A DNA stretch of 29,699 nucleotides, taken from NCBI GenBank assembly GCA_910587275.1, contig CAJUMD010000034.1:1-29699 (forward strand). Direction: 5' to 3'. The notes beneath the pieces were generated by a model. It searched no databases. It was given only the letters and a program-made list of their open reading frames with translations, and was not told the origin of the DNA. Both the position numbers and the translations under genes were made by a program. This stretch comes from an uncultured Kineothrix sp. (GTDB taxonomy: Bacteria; Bacillota; Clostridia; Lachnospirales; Lachnospiraceae). Positions within the stretch are counted from its first letter, which is position 1. Each line of letters starts with the position of its first letter. Shown in pieces: positions 23,144 through 29,699 of the stretch.

Positions 23144-26100
23144 GCGAATTACACTGTACTTTAGGAATCGACATCGGTTCCACCACTGTAAAAATAGCGA
23201 TTTTGGATGATGCCCATAAAATATTATTTTCGGACTATGAAAGGCATTTTGCCAATATCCGCGAAACCCTGTCAGGTCTTCTGCAAAAAGCGTACAAAGA
23301 GCTGGGCAACCTTACGCTGCATCCCATGATTACGGGGTCCGGCGGTCTTACGCTGGCAAACCATCTGGAAGTTCCTTTTGTCCAGGAGGTTATCGCCGTA
23401 TCCACCACCCTGCAGGAGTTTGCGCCGAAAACGGACGTTGCCATCGAACTTGGCGGAGAGGACGCCAAAATCATTTATTTTGAGGGCGGTAATGTGGAAC
23501 AGCGCATGAACGGCATCTGCGCCGGAGGTACGGGGTCCTTCATCGACCAGATGGCATCCCTGCTGCAGACGGATGCCTCCGGTTTAAACGAATACGCCAA
23601 AAACTACCGCTCCCTCTATACCATTGCGGCACGCTGCGGCGTCTTCGCCAAATCCGACATCCAGCCGCTCATCAATGAGGGGGCTACCAAGGAAGACCTT
23701 TCCGCCTCTATTTTCCAGGCGGTGGTCAACCAGACCATTTCCGGGCTCGCCTGCGGCAAACCCATCCGCGGCCATGTCGCTTTCCTGGGGGGTCCTCTGC
23801 ACTTTTTATCCGAATTAAAGACGGCTTTCATCCGCACGTTAAAACTGGATGAAGAACATATCATAGAAACCGGGCATTCCCATCTGTTTGCGGCCATCGG
23901 TTCGGCGCTGAACGCAAAGGAGGAAGTACATTATTCCATGGAGGAAATGGTGGGAAAACTTTCCTCCGACATCAAAATGGAATTCGAGGTAGAGCGCATG
24001 GAACCGCTGTTTGCCGGTGAAAAGGCATACGCGGACTTTAAAAAGCGCCACTCTGCCCACCATGTGGCGACTTCGGATTTATCCGCCTACCACGGCAGAT
24101 GTTTTCTCGGCATTGATGCGGGCAGCACCACCACAAAAGTAGCACTGGTGGCGGAAGACGGTTCCCTTTTATATTCCTTTTACAGCAGCAATAACGGCAG
24201 CACCTTAAAGACTGCCATCCGTTCCATCAAGGAAATCTACCGCCTGCTGCCGGAGGATGCCGTTATCGTGCGTTCCTGTTCCACCGGCTACGGGGAGGCT
24301 TTGTTAAAAGCCGCCTTTTTACTGGACGACGGCGAAGTGGAGACCGTGGCGCATTACTACGCCGCCGCCTTCTTTAACCCCGACGTGGACTGCATCCTGG
24401 ACATCGGCGGACAGGACATGAAATGCATAAAAATCAAGAACCATACCGTGGACAGCGTGCAGCTCAACGAAGCCTGCTCCTCCGGCTGCGGCTCCTTTAT
24501 CGAAACCTTTGCCAAATCCCTGAATTACAGCGTGGAGGATTTCGCCAAAGCAGCGTTATTCGCCGCTCATCCCATTGATTTGGGGACCCGCTGCACCGTA
24601 TTCATGAATTCCAAAGTAAAGCAGGCGCAGAAAGAAGGTGCGGAAGTATCGGATATCTCTGCGGGACTTGCCTATTCGGTCATTAAGAATGCCCTGTTCA
24701 AGGTTATTAAAGTGGCGGATGCCTCCGAACTCGGAAAACATATCGTAGTCCAGGGCGGTACCTTCTACAACGATGCCGTCCTGCGCAGTTTTGAAAAAAT
24801 CGCGGACTGTGAAGCCATCCGCCCGGACATCGCCGGAATTATGGGCGCCTTCGGTGCGGCATTGATTGCCAGGGAACGGTATGCCGAAGGCTATGCCACT
24901 ACCATGCTCTCCATAGAACAGATTAACGCTCTCCAATTTGAAACGAGTATGGCTAAATGCAAGGGCTGCACCAACAACTGCCGCCTGACCATCAACAAAT
25001 TCAGCGGCGGACGGCAGTTCATTTCCGGCAACCGCTGTGAGCGCGGTCTTGGCAAAGCGAAAAACGAAAACGGCGTGCCGAACCTGTTCGCTTATAAGTT
25101 AAAGAGGATTTTCGGCTATGAACCGCTGACTGCCGAACAGACGCGGCGCGGAACGGTGGGGATTCCCCGTGTCCTTAACATGTACGAAAACTACCCGTTT
25201 TGGTTTACGTTCTTTACAAAGCTGGGCTACCGGGTGGTCTTATCCCCCCTATCCAACCATAACATTTATTCACTGGGTATCGAATCCATACCAAGCGAAT
25301 CCGAATGTTACCCGGCGAAACTGGCGCACGGACATGTAAGCTGGCTGATTCATCAGGGCGTGGATTTCATTTTTTACCCTGCCCTGTTCTATGAACGCAA
25401 TGAGTTTAAGGAAGCAAACAACCACTACAACTGCCCCATCGTTACTTCCTATTCGGAAAACATCAAGAACAACGTGGAGGAAATCGGGCGCGGGGAAGCG
25501 GTGCTTCGCAATCCGTTTATGTCCTTCCGCGATATCCGTACCGTAACGGAAGCGCTGTTAAAGGAATTTACCGAACTTCCGCCACAGGAAGTCATCGATG
25601 CAGCCGATGCCGCATGGAAGGAACTGGCGCAGGCAAGACAGGACATAAGCAAAAAAGGGGAAGAAACCCTGAAATACATGGAAGAACACCATAAACGCGG
25701 CATTGTGCTCGCCGGACGCCCTTACCATGTGGACCCGGAAATCAACCACGGGATACCGGAACTGATTACTTCCTATGATATCGCCGTGCTGACCGAAGAT
25801 TCCGTTTCCCATTTGGCGGCACCGGAACGCCCGCTCATCGTCTCCGACCAGTGGATGTACCACTCCCGCCTGTATGCGGCGGCAAGTTTTGTCAAGACAC
25901 GGGATGATTTGGATCTTATCCAGTTAAATTCCTTCGGCTGCGGTCTGGATGCCGTAACCACCGACCAGGTGAACGACATCCTCACTGGCTCGGACAAAAT
26001 ATACACCTGTTTAAAGATTGACGAAGTCAGCAACCTGGGCGCGGCAAGAATCCGTATCCGTTCCCTGCTTTCCGCCATCCGCGTGAGGGAGGAAAAACAG

Positions 26101-27507
26101 CAGGAACGCATCATCCGTTCCTCCGCCATCCGCAAAGTTGCGTTTACGGAGGAAATGCGAGGGGATTATACCATTCTCTGCCCGCAGATGTCGCCTATCC
26201 ACTTTGAAATCCTGGAACCGGCGTTTAACGCCTGCGGCTACCGCTTCAAGGTGCTGCCCAACGACAACAAACACGCCGTGGATATGGGATTGAAATTCGT
26301 AAACAACGATGCCTGCTACCCTTCCCTTATGGTAGTGGGACAAATCATGGATGCCCTGCTGTCCGGCGAATACGATTTGGATAAAGTGGCGGTCATCATG
26401 TCGCAGACCGGCGGCGGCTGCCGTGCCACCAACTACGTGGGCTTCATCCGCCGCGCTTTGGAAAAAGCCGGAATGCCGCAGATACCGGTGATTTCCTTAA
26501 ACCTTGCCGGACTGGAAAGCAATCCCGGCTTCCACGTAAATGCCGACCTGCTTCTACGCGCGGCTTACGGCGCGGTATTCGGCGATATTTTTATGCGCTG
26601 CGTTTACCGTATGCGTCCTTATGAAAAGGAAGCGGGTTCCGTGGAAGCAATCCATGCCAAATGGTTGAAGAAATGCCAGGATTTCGTATCCGCAAAGCAT
26701 TTAAACCCTTTCACGTTCCAAAAAATGTGCCGGCAGATCATCGAAGAATTTGACGCGGTACCGGTAACGGACACCGTAAAACCGCGGGTAGGCATTGTGG
26801 GGGAAATTCTCGTAAAATTTGCCCCCGCCGCCAACAACCATTTGGTGGAGCTTTTGGAAAGTGAGGGTGCGGAAGCCGTCGTGCCGGATCTTTTGGATTT
26901 TATGCTCTACTGCTTCTACAACCAAATATACAAAGCGGAGGAACTCGGCACCGGCAAAAAGGCGGCGCTGCTTTCCAAGGCAGGCATCGAAGCCATCGAA
27001 TACCTCCGCGCACCGGCGCGGAAAGCCTTTGCAAAGAGCAGGCATTTCACGCCCCCGGTAAGTATCTATACTTTGGTGGATTACGCCAAATCCATCGTTT
27101 CCATCGGCAATCAGACCGGCGAGGGTTGGTTCTTAACCGGGGAAATGATTGAGTTAATCCACGGCGGCGTGAACAACATCGTCTGCACCCAGCCTTTTGG
27201 CTGTCTGCCCAATCACGTAGTAGGCAAAGGCGTCATTAAGGAGCTGCGTAAGCATTACCCGCTCTCCAATATCGTCGCCATCGACTACGACCCCGGCGCC
27301 AGTGAGGTAAACCAGCTAAACCGGATTAAACTTATGCTCTCAACGGCACAAAAGAACCTTGCCAAATCCCAGGCAGATGATACCGGGCTAACGGCACAGG
27401 AACTACCGGAACTCAAGGCAGGGCAGTTCGGGGAAGCGCTGCCGGAAGATGACTGGGAAGACGCAGCGGATGCGGATGCCGGGACGGACGGGAAAAAATT
27501 TGCATAA
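23140..27507 (+). CDS. Fused double BadF/HgdC-type ATPase and dehydratase-like protein (2-hydroxyacyl-CoA dehydratase activase family)
   Basis: The protein is 1455 aa. It has two actin-like ATPase modules: GIDIGSTTVK near residue 9 and GIDAGSTTTK near 324. Each has the [4Fe-4S]-holding Cys pair of dehydratase activators, C127 (CAGGTGSF) and C166 (ARCGVF) in the first, C446 (CSSGCGSF) and C485 (TRCTVF) in the second. A five-Cys knot follows at C607, C610, C614 and C633 (KCKGCTNNC), then a DUF2229-type region (about 660-900) and HgdB-like repeats with NDACYPSLMVVGQ, GGGCRATNY and PFGCLPNHVVG. Relatives couple ATP hydrolysis to low-potential electron transfer; some are linked to double-cubane-cluster proteins. 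The substrate is unknown. The tail is acidic. Confidence 0.9.
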   Translation: MSELHCTLGIDIGSTTVKIAILDDAHKILFSDYERHFANIRETLSGLLQKAYKELGNLTLHPMITGSGGLTLANHLEVPFVQEVIAVSTTLQEFAPKTDVAIELGGEDAKIIYFEGGNVEQRMNGICAGGTGSFIDQMASLLQTDASGLNEYAKNYRSLYTIAARCGVFAKSDIQPLINEGATKEDLSASIFQAVVNQTISGLACGKPIRGHVAFLGGPLHFLSELKTAFIRTLKLDEEHIIETGHSHLFAAIGSALNAKEEVHYSMEEMVGKLSSDIKMEFEVERMEPLFAGEKAYADFKKRHSAHHVATSDLSAYHGRCFLGIDAGSTTTKVALVAEDGSLLYSFYSSNNGSTLKTAIRSIKEIYRLLPEDAVIVRSCSTGYGEALLKAAFLLDDGEVETVAHYYAAAFFNPDVDCILDIGGQDMKCIKIKNHTVDSVQLNEACSSGCGSFIETFAKSLNYSVEDFAKAALFAAHPIDLGTRCTVFMNSKVKQAQKEGAEVSDISAGLAYSVIKNALFKVIKVADASELGKHIVVQGGTFYNDAVLRSFEKIADCEAIRPDIAGIMGAFGAALIARERYAEGYATTMLSIEQINALQFETSMAKCKGCTNNCRLTINKFSGGRQFISGNRCERGLGKAKNENGVPNLFAYKLKRIFGYEPLTAEQTRRGTVGIPRVLNMYENYPFWFTFFTKLGYRVVLSPLSNHNIYSLGIESIPSESECYPAKLAHGHVSWLIHQGVDFIFYPALFYERNEFKEANNHYNCPIVTSYSENIKNNVEEIGRGEAVLRNPFMSFRDIRTVTEALLKEFTELPPQEVIDAADAAWKELAQARQDISKKGEETLKYMEEHHKRGIVLAGRPYHVDPEINHGIPELITSYDIAVLTEDSVSHLAAPERPLIVSDQWMYHSRLYAAASFVKTRDDLDLIQLNSFGCGLDAVTTDQVNDILTGSDKIYTCLKIDEVSNLGAARIRIRSLLSAIRVREEKQQERIIRSSAIRKVAFTEEMRGDYTILCPQMSPIHFEILEPAFNACGYRFKVLPNDNKHAVDMGLKFVNNDACYPSLMVVGQIMDALLSGEYDLDKVAVIMSQTGGGCRATNYVGFIRRALEKAGMPQIPVISLNLAGLESNPGFHVNADLLLRAAYGAVFGDIFMRCVYRMRPYEKEAGSVEAIHAKWLKKCQDFVSAKHLNPFTFQKMCRQIIEEFDAVPVTDTVKPRVGIVGEILVKFAPAANNHLVELLESEGAEAVVPDLLDFMLYCFYNQIYKAEELGTGKKAALLSKAGIEAIEYLRAPARKAFAKSRHFTPPVSIYTLVDYAKSIVSIGNQTGEGWFLTGEMIELIHGGVNNIVCTQPFGCLPNHVVGKGVIKELRKHYPLSNIVAIDYDPGASEVNQLNRIKLMLSTAQKNLAKSQADDTGLTAQELPELKAGQFGEALPEDDWEDAADADAGTDGKKFA

Positions 27508-27561
27508 AGGAATATACAGGAAGAAAGCAATCTAAAAATTTTGGTCTGCCAAGGAATTAGA

Positions 27562-27612
27562 AAACGCCGGGAGAGTGCATAAACACTGCGTTTATGTACT
27601 CTCTCGGCGTTT
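27562..27612. terminator. Strong bidirectional terminator between convergent genes
   Basis: A 23-bp stem (27562-27584 with 27590-27612) contains only two G-U type mismatches and a 5-nt loop (ACTGC). The plus strand continues TTTCTGTTATT after the GC-rich base and the minus strand TTTTCTAATT. It sits 55 nt after the large plus-strand gene and 110 nt after the convergent GNAT gene. From 27613 to 27722 I see no gene. Confidence 0.85.
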
Positions 27613-27722
27613 CTGTTATTCCTGCGGGCAACGGACCAAGCAGCCGCATTTGTGCGGATATCTGGCGACTGCCGCAAGGGTCAATCCCCCGCTGCCTGCT
27701 GCGCCGGAAGTTTGATACCGGT

Positions 27723-28142
27723 TTAAATCCGTTTAAGCAGAAACATTTCCATAGGCTGTTCAAATTCGGGAATATCAAGTACCAAACAGCCGCAATCTTT
27801 GTAACCTATCTTACGGTAAAAATGCTGTGCGCTCTCATCTACCTGCGTAGAAGTCATAACAACATTATGCCCTTTGGCTTTCATCTCATTTTCCCAAAAC
27901 AGCATTACCTCTTTCCCTATTCCGTTCGCGCGCTGTTCTTCCTTAAGATAAATTAAAGTCACAAAGGGTATTTTGTCCCAAAACATATTGTAGCGAAATA
28001 CACCTGCCGGAACACTGTCTTTCCAAATAACATATCCGGTTTGACTGCTTACCTTATGTGCAAATTCCTCCTCCGAAATATGTGAATCTAAGGCAAACCA
28101 GTTTTCCTTGTCCTCTAATTTAACCTTTTTTACTTCTATCAT
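27723..28142 (-). CDS. GNAT family N-acetyltransferase
   Basis: The protein is 139 aa. It has the acetyl-CoA pyrophosphate loop QRANGIGKEV (residues 70-79, the Q/R-x-x-G-x-G motif) and the later HFYRKIGY at 107-114 that completes the fold. The N-terminal strand-helix region contains VIWKDSVPAGVFRYN. The acceptor substrate is unknown. The start at 28142 overlaps the end of the DUF1836 gene by 23 nt in another frame, so the two are translated from one mRNA. Confidence 0.85.
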   Translation of the reverse strand: MIEVKKVKLEDKENWFALDSHISEEEFAHKVSSQTGYVIWKDSVPAGVFRYNMFWDKIPFVTLIYLKEEQRANGIGKEVMLFWENEMKAKGHNVVMTSTQVDESAQHFYRKIGYKDCGCLVLDIPEFEQPMEMFLLKRI

Positions 28143-28773
28143 AAAGATTGCTATCCTTTTTCGCTTCTTTCGTCCCCTCTCCTGCCGTTTGGTAAAAGCC
28201 GTCTATCATTTTCTCGATTAAGAGCTTTTTCACATAAGCATCAAAACTCAGCATACAGATAAAGGAGAATAACTGCAGCATCTCCCGGCTTTCTTCCGGC
28301 GCATCCTGAAAAGTTTCCTTCGCCTCCCCAAACTTCCGCACCACGTCCTCTTTTAACAAATCCACATGGGCTTTCTCCAAACTGAATACTTCCTTATAAA
28401 TGTCCCCCAGGTTAAATTCCCCTTCATGAAAAAACCGTCCCGTCAGCGGATTTAACAACGCCTGTATGTCGTTGATGGTCAGAATCCCTTTGTAATAATA
28501 GATGAAAATCAACAGCACCACATGTTCCTTGGAATATTTCTTCTTCACCGGCGGCGGAAGCAGGTCATTCTTCGCATAATTGTTAATCATCGTTTTGGTC
28601 AATACCTTATCTTCCTCCGGGTGGCGCGCCGTATTTTTCAGCTTCTTTTCCATAAAGGTCGTCACCTGGTCCATGTACAGATCTATATTCGGGATATCCT
28701 CCAGTTTGATATGCTGTATGCGGTCTAAACTTTCAATGATACTATTTAATAAGTCTTCTTTATCTATTGTCAT
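28120..28773 (-). CDS. DUF1836 domain protein, probable DNA-binding regulator
   Basis: From the ATG at 28773 (MTIDKEDLLN) the protein is 217 aa. Bases between 28774 and 28821 belong to the leader and promoter, so the longer open frame is not used. The DUF1836 core spans about residues 27-150: IPNIDLYMDQVTTFMEKKL, LTKTMINNYAKNDLLPPP, KKKYSKEHVVLLIFIYY. The LTKTMINNY-LLPPP stretch looks like a MerR-type winged helix, so transcription control is likely but unproven. AGAGGTG precedes the ATG. The C-terminus is charged and overlaps the GNAT start. Confidence 0.82.
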   Translation of the reverse strand: MTIDKEDLLNSIIESLDRIQHIKLEDIPNIDLYMDQVTTFMEKKLKNTARHPEEDKVLTKTMINNYAKNDLLPPPVKKKYSKEHVVLLIFIYYYKGILTINDIQALLNPLTGRFFHEGEFNLGDIYKEVFSLEKAHVDLLKEDVVRKFGEAKETFQDAPEESREMLQLFSFICMLSFDAYVKKLLIEKMIDGFYQTAGEGTKEAKKDSNLYDRSKKG

Positions 28774-28792
28774 AACAACACCTCTGCACTTT

Positions 28793-28821
28793 ATTATATA
28801 GTATTGAAAACCACATGGCAA
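28793..28821 (-). promoter_or_regulatory. SigA-type promoter for DUF1836-GNAT
   Basis: The minus strand has TTGCCA (28816-28821), a 17-nt spacer and TATAAT (28793-28798), about 20 nt upstream of the start codon. This fixes the DUF1836 start downstream of it. Confidence 0.75.
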
Positions 28822-28888
28822 GATATTTTTTGGGGAGTGTGGGAAATGAAAGTTAATTGGTTACAATTCATGGCCCAACCGATAAAGA

Positions 28889-28919
28889 AAAACCTCGCAG
28901 ATATTGACTACGGGGTTTT
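28889..28919 (-). terminator. Terminator-like hairpin after the IS66 remnant
   Basis: AAAACCTCG (28889-28897) pairs with CGGGGTTTT (28911-28919), with one G-U and a 13-nt loop. On the minus strand the stem is followed by TTTTTCTTT. It lies 32 nt after the transposase stop. Confidence 0.6.
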
Positions 28920-28950
28920 GCATGGTTAACAGGAGGTGCGTATATAAACA

Positions 28951-29699
28951 TTACACCTCCAGACCAGTATTAAATCTCTCTGTGACTGATTCATATAAAT
29001 TTTTACCCGCTGCTTTGATGGACTGAATTATGCTTAAACCGTCACAAAACCAGTCTACTCCATCCTGAGAGCGAAAGCACATCACCTGGGCGGCTTATAC
29101 TCATACTCCGATTTTGCAGCTGTCATGATCTCATCATATCTCCGTTCTAATCCAGCTGTTTTCTCAGGCGCTTCTTTCCCTCCATCATGTATATCACTCC
29201 AGTAAGTGACGGCATCTTTGATCCATTCCTTCATCATGGCATTCCATGTAAGGCCTTTCTCGTTTTCCATGCTGTTTATGATATATCTTTTTATGTGTGC
29301 CATACATTCCTGGTTTTGGGAGCCATGTTTTATCAATGCCGCTTCATGGTCGCTGACCAGGATCCCGTCATGGAATTCCAAAGGCGAACCTGCTACGCCT
29401 TCATCCCCTTTTTTAGGGCGACCCTGATACAATACCATATCACCGGCGGCACAGATCATAACGGAAGTCTGGCTTCCATTCATCCTGCCAAATGTAAAAT
29501 CCGCATGCATGACAGGGGCGGAAAAGAGCTTCAGAAAAATCTCATCCCGTTCTTCTTTTGTCCGTTCTGAAAATTGTCTGGAGAGGCTGCAGATAAGGCC
29601 GGTGGACAGGTCAAGGCTCCCGCAGGTGACTTCCTTTATAAAATTGTTACTATTCACAGTCGGTTTGATGGAACGACAAATAAAGCGGAGCTGTAACAC
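28951..29699 (-). pseudogene. IS66-family transposase remnant (5' end beyond window; internal deletion)
   Basis: The first segment (29699 to 29082) resembles the central part of IS66 TnpC. It has PVMHADFTFGRMNG in place of the usual HADET box, then HDGILVSDHEAALIKHGSQN and the HIKRYI region, and stops with TGA after EYEYKPPR. A second segment in another frame, 29088 to 28951 (45 codons), reads QVMCFRSQDGVDWFCDGLSI and then ESVTERF before TAA, which matches the conserved IS66 C-terminus (QAMVLRS-x-DGLSI type). The stretch normally between them, with the catalytic Glu and the NxxER box, is missing, and the junction changes frame. The element is therefore dead in this copy. Confidence 0.8.

Noticed and set aside
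27557..27778. Minus-strand 73-codon frame between the convergent genes
   Set aside because: It runs through the 23-bp terminator hairpin and into the GNAT gene end; it has no ribosome-binding site and no conserved look.

Overview
The window looks like a chromosomal segment from a Clostridia member, most likely family Lachnospiraceae. This is inferred from the gene content: an era - YqzL-like - recO cluster, a dimeric-type GlyRS next to AlaRS, scpAB beside a D,D-carboxypeptidase, a DUF1836 regulator, a PF06541 membrane protein, a Na+-pumping biotin-dependent decarboxylase cluster, and a fused double-ATPase dehydratase-activase protein. Almost everything reads on the minus strand from about 22.8 kb down to 1. 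The plus strand carries one very long gene (23140-27507).

Layout in minus-strand transcription order. (a) 22759-16721: a rhomboid-like protein with a zinc ribbon, a truncated sigma-70-like protein overlapping an unrecognised partner by 4 nt, an M16 peptidase and Era. A YqzL-like small protein and RecO follow, overlapping each other by 65 bp. (b) 15826-13829: an AT-rich two-gene insert encoding a ParB-fold/HTH protein and an Mrr-type PD-(D/E)XK nuclease, with its own promoter. This is the best candidate for an undescribed defence or type IV restriction system. (c) 13670-8741: a lipoprotein, glyS and alaS. (d) 8703-7534: rpsU (58 codons), its terminator, a PF06541 membrane protein and another terminator. 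(e) 7494-2395: an S11 D,D-carboxypeptidase, a metallophosphoesterase, scpA, scpB and a second S11 carboxypeptidase. (f) 2333-1: a carboxyltransferase, an OadG-like subunit with a lipoprotein signal, and the start of a biotin carrier protein, behind an extended -10 promoter with an A-tract.

The plus-strand gene has a near-consensus promoter, a leader with a possible hairpin, and a possible 26-codon leader ORF whose stop overlaps its start. It ends at a bidirectional terminator shared with the convergent DUF1836-GNAT operon (28773-27723). The right edge holds an IS66-family transposase remnant with an internal deletion and a frame change.

Start sites were re-chosen from ribosome-binding sites and promoters for many genes: scpB GTG, era TTG, dacF-like GTG, and ATGs inside longer open frames for scpA, recO, glyS, DUF1836 and others. 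I saw no rRNA, tRNA, CRISPR array or replication origin. No gene-free stretch exceeds 300 bases.
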